The position numbers and the translations under genes were made by a program. This document shows positions 54,355-62,899 of a stretch of 64,000 nt of DNA, in pieces (positions within the stretch are counted from its first letter, which is position 1; the number at the start of each line of letters is the position of its first letter). The notes below the pieces were generated by a model. It did not search any database. It had not been told where the DNA came from and worked only from the letters and a program-made list of their open reading frames with translations. Source of the DNA: Bacillota bacterium (lineage in GTDB: Bacteria; Bacillota; Clostridia; Lachnospirales; Lachnospiraceae); contig JAEZMV010000028.1 in NCBI GenBank assembly GCA_023414875.1, positions 372,001 through 436,000 of the forward strand, in the 5' to 3' direction.

Positions 54355-56409
54355 ATGTCGTATACCATTGCTCTTGCCGGAAATCCGAATTGCGGTAAAA
54401 CAACACTTTTTAATGAACTTACAGGTTCAAAACAACACGTTGGTAATTGGCCGGGTGTTACGGTTGATAAAAAGGAAGGAACCTATAAGAGAAATAAAGA
54501 AATAGCTATCATGGATTTGCCGGGTACATACTCTTTATCACCATATTCTTCTGAAGAAATCATAGCCAGGGATTACATCGTAAAAGAAAAGCCCGATGCA
54601 GTAATAAATATAGTTGATGCAACCAGTATAGAGAGAAATCTTTACCTGACATTGCAGTTAATCGAAACAAAAATCCCTATGGTTATTGCTTTGAATATGA
54701 TGGATGAAGTAGATGCAAGAGGAGATAAAATAGATAGTACAAAGCTGTCAGAAATCCTTGGCATTCCGGTAATACCTATCATCGCAAGATCAGGTAAGGG
54801 GATTAAGGAGTTGATGGAAGCGGCATATGCGGTTGCAAAGGATAAGAAGGTTGGTAAAGCCTTAGACATATTTGATCATAATATTTCAACCTCGATCGAT
54901 GAGATTGCAGCAGCATTATCGGATGAATTACCGGAAGATAGGGAATGGAAGGCGATAAAGCTCGCAGAGTGTGATGAAATCGTGACAGCATCCTTATCGG
55001 AAGCAGAAAGACAGGCTGTTGCGGATATTATCAAAAATGCAGAGCTTCAAGCAGGTGGTGATACAGAAGCAAAGATTGCAGATTTAAGGTATCAATTCAT
55101 CGGCAAACTCGTGAAAGCTGCTGTACATAAATCAAGAAAGGGTCATGTAGAGACCAAATCCGATAAACTTGACAAGATTCTAACGAACCGTTTTTTGGCA
55201 ATTCCTGCATTTGCCATAATCATGTATCTGTTGTTTGCATGTACCTTTAGTGAAAATTTCCTCTTTGTTTCGGGCTTACCGAGCCCCGGAATATGGTTGG
55301 CAGGTCTGGTTGAGGAAGGCTGGGGTACGTTAACCGGTGCACTAGAGACAGGACTGCAAAACACAGGTGCCTCCGACTGGGTTTTATCATTGGTAATCAG
55401 CGGTATCATGGAAGGTATCGGCGCTGTGGTCGGTTTCCTTCCGCTGGTGTTAGTGTTATTTTTGTTATTATCCTTTTTGGAAGACAGTGGCTATATGGCA
55501 AGAGTTGCATTTGTCATGGACCGTATTTTCCGCCGCTTTGGGTTATCGGGACGTTCTTTTATCCCAATGCTGATGGGCTTTGGTTGTTCCGTCCCTGCTT
55601 TAATGGCTTCCCGTACACTGGAAAGTGATAAGGATCGTAAAATCACTATGATGATTACTCCGTTCATGTCCTGTGGAGCGAAGCTTCCGATATATTATAT
55701 GTTTGCTGCCACTCTGTTTGCGGACAATAATAAAACAATCATTGTTTTCTCTATCTATATGTTGGGAATTGCAGTTGCGATCATAAGTTCCTTTATTCTA
55801 AATAAGTACATATTTAAAGGTGAGACCTCAAATTTTATTATGGAATTACCACAGTACCGCGTACCTACCTTAAAGAGCGTATTGATTCATGCCTGGGAAA
55901 AGATGAAGGGCTTTGCGATTAAAGCCGGTACAATCATTTTCGCATCAACCGTACTCATATGGTTGTTATCTAACTTTAATTTTAAGGGTATGACTGATAT
56001 GGAAAACAGCTTCCTGGCTTCTATCGGTAATGGTTTAAAAATTATCTTTACTCCGCTGGGATTTGCAGATTGGAGAGCTTCGGTTGCAGTAGTAACCGGA
56101 TGGATTGCCAAAGAAAATATTGTAGCAACCTTTGGTCAGCTTTTTGCCGGGGTTAGCGATGATACCATGATCGAAGCCTATATGGCAGGTGAACAGGCGC
56201 TGCCTCATCTTGGAGATGTATTTAACCATGTTACCGCTTGGTCCTATATGGCGTTTAATCTACTATGTATGCCATGCTTTGCGGCAGTGGGTGCAATCAA
56301 ACGTGAGATGGGCTCCTGGAAATGGACGTTTAGAGCAATAGGTTTTCAAATGCTGGTAGCATATATTGTGGCATTGATTATTAACGTGGTTGGTAATCTT
56401 ATTTTCTAA
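54355..56409 (+). CDS. feoB: Ferrous iron transport protein B
   Basis: 684 residues. The N-terminal G domain has G1 'GNPNCGKT' (8-15), switch 'VGNWPGVTVDKKEG', G3 'DLPGTYSLSPYS' and G4 'NMMDE'. Then comes the FeoB spacer region and about eight membrane spans with Gate motifs 'MGFGCSVPALMASRTLES' and 'PFMSCGAKLPIYYM'. It imports Fe2+ through the cytoplasmic membrane using GTP hydrolysis. It lies 110 nt after feoA-2, slightly shorter than E. coli FeoB (773) as is usual in Firmicutes. Confidence 0.96.
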   Translation: MSYTIALAGNPNCGKTTLFNELTGSKQHVGNWPGVTVDKKEGTYKRNKEIAIMDLPGTYSLSPYSSEEIIARDYIVKEKPDAVINIVDATSIERNLYLTLQLIETKIPMVIALNMMDEVDARGDKIDSTKLSEILGIPVIPIIARSGKGIKELMEAAYAVAKDKKVGKALDIFDHNISTSIDEIAAALSDELPEDREWKAIKLAECDEIVTASLSEAERQAVADIIKNAELQAGGDTEAKIADLRYQFIGKLVKAAVHKSRKGHVETKSDKLDKILTNRFLAIPAFAIIMYLLFACTFSENFLFVSGLPSPGIWLAGLVEEGWGTLTGALETGLQNTGASDWVLSLVISGIMEGIGAVVGFLPLVLVLFLLLSFLEDSGYMARVAFVMDRIFRRFGLSGRSFIPMLMGFGCSVPALMASRTLESDKDRKITMMITPFMSCGAKLPIYYMFAATLFADNNKTIIVFSIYMLGIAVAIISSFILNKYIFKGETSNFIMELPQYRVPTLKSVLIHAWEKMKGFAIKAGTIIFASTVLIWLLSNFNFKGMTDMENSFLASIGNGLKIIFTPLGFADWRASVAVVTGWIAKENIVATFGQLFAGVSDDTMIEAYMAGEQALPHLGDVFNHVTAWSYMAFNLLCMPCFAAVGAIKREMGSWKWTFRAIGFQMLVAYIVALIINVVGNLIF

Positions 56410-56460
56410 ATTAATTTTCGTGATTACCACAATCAATTGATACAGAAAAGGAGAATTCAT

Positions 56461-56934
56461 TTGGCAGAAATTAAATACGATAACTGTTCTCCTAATAAAG
56501 TATTGAAGCAGATGGACATGATACTGGAAGAGTTGAGAAAACAAGGATGCAGAATTACAAAACAGAGAAGACTTATTATTGATATTATTTTGAACAATGA
56601 GTGCTCCAGCTGCAAGGAGCTTCATTGGAAGGTAATACAGAAGGACCCTTCCGTTGGAATAGCTACCGTATATCGTATGATTAAGACGATGGAAGACATC
56701 GGTGCAATAAACCGAAGGAATCTATACAGGGTACCCAACAATAATCCGAAAGAAGTTATGGGAGAGTGCTTCGTTGTATTGAAGAACAAAGAAGTCATTC
56801 CGATCTCTGCTGATCTGTTTACGAAGATTATTAAAACCGGACTTTCTATGGTCAATGGGTGGAAAGATATAGAGATAGAAAATGTGTTATTCATGAATGG
56901 GCTTCCAAGAGAGGAGATGTGTATCTATGATTGA
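56461..56934 (+). CDS. Fur-family regulator lacking the usual metal-ligand motifs
   Basis: 157 residues, TTG start at 56461 (AAGGAG 7 nt upstream). The DNA-binding half is clearly Fur: 'LEELRKQGCRITKQRRLIIDIILNNECSSCKELHWKVIQKDPSVGIATVYRMIKTMEDIGAINRR'. The C-terminal half ('GECFVVLKNKEVIPISADLFTKIIKTGL') lacks the H-H-x-H and the paired C-x-x-C zinc motifs of Fur/Zur/PerR. Metal sensing must differ or be lost. It follows feoB by 51 nt and is the obvious candidate for the Fur boxes at 53636 and 53708, or an antagonist of another Fur. Confidence 0.82.
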   Translation: MAEIKYDNCSPNKVLKQMDMILEELRKQGCRITKQRRLIIDIILNNECSSCKELHWKVIQKDPSVGIATVYRMIKTMEDIGAINRRNLYRVPNNNPKEVMGECFVVLKNKEVIPISADLFTKIIKTGLSMVNGWKDIEIENVLFMNGLPREEMCIYD

Positions 56935-57094
56935 TTATATCGTTGTTGGTCTGGTGTCTGCCAGTTTGTTATTTATCGTATTGAATTCTATAAAAAGAAG
57001 AAAATCAGGACAAACCGCAGGTTGCGGAGGTTGTTGCGGCAATTGCTCCTCTACCTCCTGCCATGTGACAGTTGGTAATAAGGTTGATGAATAA
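56927..57094 (+). CDS. FeoB-associated Cys-rich membrane protein
   Basis: 55 residues from ATG 56927, overlapping the Fur-like gene by 8 nt (GAGGAG upstream). One membrane span at about 2-22, then a basic stretch and 'AGCGGCCGNCSSTSCH', a five-Cys tail. This is the small protein that often ends feo operons (FeoC substitute in Firmicutes) and may bind iron or a cluster at the cytoplasmic face of FeoB. Confidence 0.88.
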   Translation: MIDYIVVGLVSASLLFIVLNSIKRRKSGQTAGCGGCCGNCSSTSCHVTVGNKVDE

Positions 57095-57161
57095 ATTACT
57101 GGAATCTCCCTGATAAATGAGGTATGATTGGTAATAGGAATCATTTTAAGGAGGAACCATT

Positions 57162-57521
57162 ATGTATGAATCCGGGGAGAATTATTTAGAGACTATTCTT
57201 GTAATCAGTAAACGTGTAGGTGTAGTCAGATCCATAGATATAGCCAGGGAATTGAATTTCAGCAAACCCAGTGTCAGCAGGGCGGTAGGAATACTTAAGG
57301 AAGACGGATATATTAACATAGACGAGGATGGAAACATTAAGCTGACCAAGAAAGGAAAGGACAAAGCTGATCAAGTATATGAACGGCATCAGTTGCTAAC
57401 CACCTTTTTGATGACTACAGCTAAGGTATCACTCGATATAGCGGAAGAGGATGCTTGTAAGATGGAACATGTCATAAGTGAAGAAACCTTCCGGGGTGTT
57501 AAAGAATTTCTACAAAAATGA
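57162..57521 (+). CDS. DtxR/MntR-like iron-dependent regulator
   Basis: 119 residues. The DtxR N-terminal winged helix and dimer domain are present: 'YESGENYLETILVISKRVGVVRSIDIARELNFSKPSVSRAVGILKEDGYINIDEDGNIKLTKKGKDKADQVYERHQLLTTFL' and 'AEEDACKMEHVISEETFRGVKEFL'. Metal-site residues of the family (E in 'EEDACKMEHVIS', H in 'ERH') are visible. It lacks the C-terminal SH3 domain, as in MntR. It is the last gene of the feo cluster and gives this locus a second metal-responsive regulator. Confidence 0.9.
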   Translation: MYESGENYLETILVISKRVGVVRSIDIARELNFSKPSVSRAVGILKEDGYINIDEDGNIKLTKKGKDKADQVYERHQLLTTFLMTTAKVSLDIAEEDACKMEHVISEETFRGVKEFLQK

Positions 57522-57581
57522 CATCACAAGAATGTGTCTTACATGTTCAAATCATAACAAATAAATTGATTTATATTTCAT

Positions 57582-57633
57582 AAGGAGTCTAAACAAATCC
57601 ATAAATCATATCCGGATTTGTCTAAGGCTCCTT
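57582..57633 (+). terminator. Long hairpin downstream of the feo cluster
   Basis: About 18 pairs with small defects between 57582-57600 (AAGGAG...CAAATCC) and 57614-57633 (GGATTTG...CTCCTT). It is not followed by a clean T run, so termination is plausible but not certain. Confidence 0.5.
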
Positions 57634-57763
57634 GCTGCTGTTTAGATCAATCTCTATCATTCATCTTTTGTAACGGAGTTTCTTTAATCAACCTGAGTAT
57701 GCCTGTATAGAATAATAGTTCTTCACATATCTATTATATAAGGAATCTTTAGGGGTATACTAG

Positions 57764-58189
57764 ATGGACATATTTTTTATGTTGTTAGCAATTTTGGCAG
57801 GAGTGTTTACTACGCTTGAATCAAGTATTAATTCACAGCTTGGTAAACAATTGACCCCGAGCATCGCAACGCTCCATAGCTTAATTGTTGGTGTGACCTT
57901 CATATTTATGATTAATCTACTGAAAGGCAATCTTCCAAGGTATGCAAAAGTGGTGTCTGTAAGTCCGATATGGTTAATTGGGGGATTTTTTGGAGCCTTT
58001 ATCATATATCTTTCATCAAAGTCCATACCCCAGCTGGGAATCTCCAATACGATTATTCTGATCCTTGCAGGTCAGATGGTAAGCGGACTGTTACTTGATG
58101 CTCTGGTGAACAATGTAAACATTAACTTTAAAAAGATGGCAGGCATGATCCTTTTTCTGATAGGTGCCATCATGTTTCTTAAGGAGTAG
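57764..58189 (+). CDS. YdcZ/DUF606-type DMT membrane protein
   Basis: 141 residues, five membrane spans. 'LAGVFTTLESSINSQLGKQLTPSIATLHSLIVGVTFIFMINLL' and 'PIWLIGGFFGAFIIYLSSKSIPQLG' are the family pattern, with a single EamA-like half-unit that must dimerise. The substrate is unknown. TAGGGG lies upstream of ATG 57764. Its end is 105 nt from the 3' end of the convergent dapA-like gene, with a shared hairpin region between. Confidence 0.85.
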   Translation: MDIFFMLLAILAGVFTTLESSINSQLGKQLTPSIATLHSLIVGVTFIFMINLLKGNLPRYAKVVSVSPIWLIGGFFGAFIIYLSSKSIPQLGISNTIILILAGQMVSGLLLDALVNNVNINFKKMAGMILFLIGAIMFLKE

Positions 58190-58231
58190 TAAAGATTTAT
58201 ATCCGTCAGAAATCGTAAGCCAAAAGTAAAT

Positions 58232-58286
58232 CGGTGCCCTCAAAACCTAGAATGTGATAAACATCACTAACTTAATAAGGGCACCG
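58232..58286 (-). terminator. Terminator of the dapA-like gene
   Basis: A 9-bp stem CGGTGCCCT (58232-58240) / AGGGCACCG (58278-58286) with an inner GTGAT/ATCAC hairpin. On the minus strand the stem is followed by ATTTACTTTT. It may also serve the convergent DMT gene. Confidence 0.7.
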
Positions 58287-58293
58287 TACAATT

Positions 58294-59160
58294 TCACTTA
58301 TTAAAAATATGATCCAGCTTTTCTTTTAGCGGATCCGTTATTTGTGTTAAGGGCAGCCTAACCTCGGAAGAACTGATCAATCCTTTTTCCTTCAGACAGT
58401 ACTTAATCGGAGCCGGATTGGGTTCCTTGAATAAAAGAGGGATAAATTCATAAAGCTGTTTCCATACCTCAAAGGCTGCAGCGTGATTATTTTCCTTAAT
58501 CTTTTGGTACACGTCTAGAAATAACTCGGTTTTTAGATGGGAGGAAGCAAGAATTCCACCCTGGCCGCCCATCGTAAGGGTGGTGTAGAATAAGATGTCT
58601 TCTCCGGTAAGAATGGAGAAATCCTTCGGAGGATTCATAAGCAGCGCCATCGTTTGTTTTATATCACCACTAGAATCCTTAAGGCCAACGATATTTTTAA
58701 ATTCTGCAAGTCTGTAAATAGTATCATTTTCAATATTTACCCCGGTACGGTATGGGATATTATAGAGCACAATATTAAGATAGGTTTCTTCAGCAATATT
58801 TTTGAAATGACTGTAGATACCCTCCTGGCTGGGTCTGTTATAATATGGACAAACAGAAAGAATGCCTTGAATGTCATAATATTCAGCTATTTTTATCTTT
58901 TTGATTACTTTAGCAGTATAATTACCGCCAACACCTACATAAACCGGTAAACGATCCTTATTATATTCCATTGTTTTTTCAATCATTTCTTCAAATTCAT
59001 AATCACTTAACGTAGGAATTTCACCGGTGGTACCTAAGGGGATAATACCGCTAATACCCTTTTCTGTGTAATGGTCTATCATTCTTTTATATGATTTATA
59101 ATCTATTTTATCATCTTTAAACGGAGTGATAATTGGTAACCAAACACCATTCAACTGCAT
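58294..59160 (-). CDS. dapA: Dihydrodipicolinate synthase family protein
   Basis: 288 residues, a TIM-barrel class I aldolase. 'GIIPLGTTGEIPTLSDYEFEEMI' has the T-T-G-E motif, 'LYNIPYRTGVN' supplies Tyr and Arg, and 'VGLKDSSGD' the Schiff-base Lys near 160. These are the residues of true DapA (pyruvate + aspartate semialdehyde), but the divergent AraC gene and lack of other dap genes leave NAL/KDG-type aldolases possible. It is on the minus strand with AGGGAGG at its start, divergent from the regulator at 59312. Confidence 0.85.
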   Translation of the reverse strand: MQLNGVWLPIITPFKDDKIDYKSYKRMIDHYTEKGISGIIPLGTTGEIPTLSDYEFEEMIEKTMEYNKDRLPVYVGVGGNYTAKVIKKIKIAEYYDIQGILSVCPYYNRPSQEGIYSHFKNIAEETYLNIVLYNIPYRTGVNIENDTIYRLAEFKNIVGLKDSSGDIKQTMALLMNPPKDFSILTGEDILFYTTLTMGGQGGILASSHLKTELFLDVYQKIKENNHAAAFEVWKQLYEFIPLLFKEPNPAPIKYCLKEKGLISSSEVRLPLTQITDPLKEKLDHIFNK

Positions 59161-59237
59161 AAAAAAACCTCCCTGTCAAACTTACCATTTTACTTGTAAT
59201 TCTATTTTACATAACATTATTTTATAAAAATACCACT

Positions 59238-59277
59238 ATAATGCTGTTATTATTGCAAATAATGCTGTATAATGCTG
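59238..59277 (+). promoter_or_regulatory. Three direct repeats, probable AraC binding region
   Basis: ATAATGCTG occurs three times (59238-59246, 59259-59267, 59269-59277), with starts 21 and 10 nt apart, i.e. about two and one helical turns. It lies in the 151-nt divergent region between dapA and the AraC gene, the expected place for an AraC activator site. Confidence 0.75.
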
Positions 59278-59311
59278 ATAGTAAGTCCATTGCCTGGAGG
59301 GAGATTCTTTG

Positions 59312-60154
59312 ATGAATAATTTTGAAAAAACTGGCTATTTAGATCATGATTTTAAAATATTTCATATCATTGATAGGCAGAGAAAAGAGTATGCCTTTCA
59401 TTATCATGACTTTAATAAAATCATAATTTTCCTGAAGGGCAATATTAATTATACAATAGAAGGAAAAAGCTATGAATTGAAGCCTTATGACATTGTTTTG
59501 GTAAATGAAGGAGAAATACATAGAGCATCCGTACTTGATAATACGGTTTATGAAAGAATCATCATCTATGTATCGACCCAGTTTCTTAATACATATTCGG
59601 AAGATGATTATAACCTTAGTCATTGCTTTGAACGGGCTAAAAAAGAACACTCCAATGTACTGCGAATCCATTCGTTTGATAAAAGTAAGCTTTATCAGGT
59701 TTGTCTGGAATTGGAGCATTCGTTCAGTGATAATGCCTTTGCAAAGGAATTGTATCAAAAAATCCTGTTTCTTGAATTTATGATTCAACTGAATCGTACT
59801 ACGATATCAAACCATATCAACTATCTGGATTCAATTAATGGCAATGCCAAGCTCCTACCGATTTTGGATTACATAAATGAGCATCTTACAGAAGAGATTA
59901 CCATTGACGTATTGGCTTCACACTTTTATTTAAATCGTTACTATCTGATGCATTTTTTCAAAGAGGAAACGGGATACACCATTGGCAAGTATATCACGGA
60001 GAAAAGATTATTGCTTGCCAAGAACCTGGTTCAAAGTGGCAGTACTCTGACGCAGGCTTGTTTTCATAGCGGATTTCAGAATTACTCAACCTTTTCCCGA
60101 GCTTACAAAAAAACATATAAGGAAGTTCCAAAAAACTCTATCTTTCTGGACTAA
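59312..60154 (+). CDS. AraC family regulator with cupin domain
   Basis: 280 residues from ATG 59312 (GGAGGGA at 59297-59303). The cupin half has 'AFHYHDFNKIIIFLKGNINYTIEGKSYELKPYDIVLVNEGEIHRA'. The HTH pair is 'ILDYINEHLTEEITIDVLASHFYLNRYYLMHFFKEETGYTIGKYITEKRLLLAKNLV' and 'ACFHSGFQNYSTFSRAYKKTYKEVPKN'. It is divergent from the dapA-like gene and probably controls it through the ATAATGCTG repeats. The ligand is unknown. Confidence 0.9.
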   Translation: MNNFEKTGYLDHDFKIFHIIDRQRKEYAFHYHDFNKIIIFLKGNINYTIEGKSYELKPYDIVLVNEGEIHRASVLDNTVYERIIIYVSTQFLNTYSEDDYNLSHCFERAKKEHSNVLRIHSFDKSKLYQVCLELEHSFSDNAFAKELYQKILFLEFMIQLNRTTISNHINYLDSINGNAKLLPILDYINEHLTEEITIDVLASHFYLNRYYLMHFFKEETGYTIGKYITEKRLLLAKNLVQSGSTLTQACFHSGFQNYSTFSRAYKKTYKEVPKNSIFLD

Positions 60155-60351
60155 CGGGAAGAAATATTAGCCAGGATAACCAGAAGTAACATAGAAAAAC
60201 CATAAGTTAGCCATAAAAAAGCCACAATATAACTTTAGTATTATAAATGACACAAGATAATTAGAAAAGTTATGATAAGATAGTTAGTACTGTCAGTTCT
60301 GCCTTTGATTATGACTTTCTTAGCCACATATAAAAATAGGAGTGTGAACAT

Positions 60352-62436
60352 ATGAGGAAAAAGATACTTACATTAATTCTGTTACTAATAGTCACCGCCT
60401 GCTTTTCAGACATATTTCTAATAAATACAGCAAAAGCAAGTGTAGTAGATCCGGGAACGCAAACACCTATGGTCAACTGGATTACAATTGTACAAAATCC
60501 TACGAAAACAGTTTATTCCAAAGGAGAAAATCTTGATTTATCAGGAATGATTGTTAGGGCATATTACATAGATGGTACTAGTCAGGATATAACGGACTAT
60601 CAGGTTGTAAGTTACAATAATAGTGTGTTGGGTCTCCAGACGGTCTATATCAACTATCAAGGTTATAGTGCCAATTTTAATATCACCGTCTTACCGGCTA
60701 AAGTTACGAATGTCACGGTGGCAAGTAATAGTACCACCTCGATTACGCTCAACTGGGATGCAATTGTAGGTACCAGCTTATATGAAGTTTATACACTGGA
60801 TGCTCTGACTGGCAGCTATCAGCTAAGTTCTTATGCATATACGAATAGTATCACCTTAACTTATTCGCCGGGAACGATTCAAAGCTACCAAATCTGTGCT
60901 GTAGAGTACCTCAATGGTATCCAATATAAAGGGAGTATGTCGGATACGATTACAGCTGCAACCGATCCAGAAGTGGTATCCGGTCTGACTGTGACAGGGA
61001 CGACAGCTAACTCGGTCTCTTTATCCTGGAACCCTGTATTAAGAGCTACCGGTTATTTAATATACCGTTCCATGGATGATGGGGTTAATTTCAGTTGTGT
61101 AGGGAATTCTACCTCAACTATTTATACAGATGGAACGCTAACTTCCGGTCGTGGATATATATATAAGGTATGCGCATATACCTATACGGACACCTTTGCG
61201 GGAGACTTCTCACCAATTGCCGATACCAGTACCAACGCAGCAAAGGTAGTGTTAAAGTATAAAGCCGGAGATCAGAAAGTCAGACTTACCTGGAATAAGG
61301 TGGCAGGAGCCTCCTCTTATGATATCTATATCGGAGATACGGTTACCGGCTATACCCTTCTCACTTCTTCGAATACGAATGGAAGCTATGTTTTAGAAGG
61401 CTTAGTAACAGGAAACACTTATTCCTTCTATGCAGTAGCAAGACGTAATTATAAAGGTGTAAGCTATGACAGTCAAATTATCGAATACACCGATGTTTTA
61501 ATGGGAGCAATTGCACCCACCAGTACAACGGCTAAGTATTTTACAGAAGAGGTTAACTTTATAAATTCTACTGCTTATACGCAGATTCCTTTCTTTAGTC
61601 AGAATGTGAGTTATGCGGAAAGCATGGTTATTCCAGGATTAGTAACAACCAATGTTGGAGGCTTTTCAAGCACCTCTATGTGCCCGCAGGGAATTACCTT
61701 TGCAAAGGATTACCTGTTGATGACGGCCTATGACATGGCAAATGAAGAGAATTCGGTTATCTATGTAATGGATAAAAATACGAAAACACTGTTAACCACC
61801 TTAATATTGCCATCAAAAACCCATGCAGGCGGTATCGCCTTTGATGGAATTAATATCTGGGTACCAACAGGGAAGAAAATCTCATCCATACCGTTCACGC
61901 AGGTAGAAGATGCGGTGATTAGTGGAAATCCTTATGCTTATGTAACCTATAACACTACCTGTCACCTGGATATCACAGCCTCTTATCTTACCTATTACGC
62001 TAAGAAGCTATGGATTGGTACCTATAATGAGCTTGAAACCACTTATTTGAACAGTTATACAATTGAGGATAAGAAGTCTGCTCCGTCCTTAATATGGACT
62101 GATACGATTAATATGCCAACCAGAGTTCAAGGTGTTGCATTTACGAAAAAAGGTACTCTAATCCTGTCACGTTCCTGCCAGTTATACAAAGGCCTTCGTG
62201 GATATATGCGTCAGCTGGAATTATATAAGCCTGACTTTGAAGGTGCTGTTGACGGAGTAATCCCGATAGGTGAGTGTATAAATACACTAGAGGTGCCATC
62301 CATGAATGAGGGTATCGCTATCGATGGTTCTAATCTTTATGTTGTCTTTGAGTCCGCGGCTTTTGCGAATGCCTCCTATAAAATGGATCGAATCTGCGCA
62401 TTCAAATTATCCTCACTGGTCAAAAAGACGGTTTAA
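60352..62436 (+). CDS. Large secreted Ig/FN3 multidomain protein
   Basis: 694 residues. Signal peptide 1-29 (MRKK, hydrophobic core, 'TAKA'). A Big_3-like domain (about 34-120) has 'ITIVQNPTKTVYSKGENLDLSGMIVRAYYIDGTSQDITDYQV'. Three FN3-like domains follow ('VTNVTVASNSTTSITLNWDAI', 'VSGLTVTGTTANSVSLSWNPV', 'LKYKAGDQKVRLTWNKV'). The C-terminal 280 residues are propeller-like ('MCPQGITFAKDYLLMTAYDMANEENSVIYVMDKNTKTLL', 'GGIAFDGINIWVPTGKKI', 'NEGIAIDGSNLYVVFES'). No LPxTG or SLH motif is visible. It is probably an extracellular binding protein. Confidence 0.82.
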   Translation: MRKKILTLILLLIVTACFSDIFLINTAKASVVDPGTQTPMVNWITIVQNPTKTVYSKGENLDLSGMIVRAYYIDGTSQDITDYQVVSYNNSVLGLQTVYINYQGYSANFNITVLPAKVTNVTVASNSTTSITLNWDAIVGTSLYEVYTLDALTGSYQLSSYAYTNSITLTYSPGTIQSYQICAVEYLNGIQYKGSMSDTITAATDPEVVSGLTVTGTTANSVSLSWNPVLRATGYLIYRSMDDGVNFSCVGNSTSTIYTDGTLTSGRGYIYKVCAYTYTDTFAGDFSPIADTSTNAAKVVLKYKAGDQKVRLTWNKVAGASSYDIYIGDTVTGYTLLTSSNTNGSYVLEGLVTGNTYSFYAVARRNYKGVSYDSQIIEYTDVLMGAIAPTSTTAKYFTEEVNFINSTAYTQIPFFSQNVSYAESMVIPGLVTTNVGGFSSTSMCPQGITFAKDYLLMTAYDMANEENSVIYVMDKNTKTLLTTLILPSKTHAGGIAFDGINIWVPTGKKISSIPFTQVEDAVISGNPYAYVTYNTTCHLDITASYLTYYAKKLWIGTYNELETTYLNSYTIEDKKSAPSLIWTDTINMPTRVQGVAFTKKGTLILSRSCQLYKGLRGYMRQLELYKPDFEGAVDGVIPIGECINTLEVPSMNEGIAIDGSNLYVVFESAAFANASYKMDRICAFKLSSLVKKTV

Positions 62437-62455
62437 TGTAATAGGGAGTATATGA

Positions 62456-62707
62456 ATGGGAAAAATAATAGTTACCTATAAAGAGGTAATCGAATTGAGA
62501 CATAGGATAGAAGAACAAGGCTTACCTTTTAAACTGCATTTGCATGATGCCTGTGGAAGTCAAAGTTTTTCCTTGGAACCCTTACATCAATCTATTGAAG
62601 CAGGAAGCTATGATGAGGTGAAGAGAGCTGTATCCGGATACTTTGAAGGTAAGGGTTTTAGAATTCGCTTTTCGGAATTTGATCTTACATTTACAGTAGA
62701 ACAATAA
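62456..62707 (+). CDS. RDAC-family-like small protein
   Basis: 83 residues, cytoplasmic. The motif 'FKLHLHDACGSQSFSLEPLHQSIEAG' resembles the small Lachnospiraceae 'RDAC' proteins, here with H-D-A-C in place of R-D-A-C. The C-terminus is 'VKRAVSGYFEGKGFRIRFSEFDLTFTV'. It lies 19 nt after the secreted protein with GGGAG upstream. Function unknown; the family name is from memory. Confidence 0.7.
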   Translation: MGKIIVTYKEVIELRHRIEEQGLPFKLHLHDACGSQSFSLEPLHQSIEAGSYDEVKRAVSGYFEGKGFRIRFSEFDLTFTVEQ

Positions 62708-62846
62708 TGATGATATAAAAGCATTAGCATATCTTTTTCTTTTGTGGCGAATAGGAACATTTTCCTTTGCACATCACAAAGATAACAATTTCTCACAAAA
62801 TATTGTTGCACAGTTGATAAAGATATGCTAGACTTACGCTAATACG

Positions 62847-62878
62847 AAGGTGTTGCAGGAGATGCAGCGCCTTTTTTT
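62847..62878 (+). terminator. Terminator in the leader of the PucR-like gene
   Basis: Stem AAGGTG+TGCA (62847-62856) / TGCA+CGCCTT (62863-62873) with one mismatched pair, then TTTTTTT. It is 22 nt before the next start codon, so it either ends the upstream unit or attenuates the PucR-like gene. Confidence 0.85.
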
Positions 62879-62899
62879 ATTCAATAGAAGGAGTGGCTT

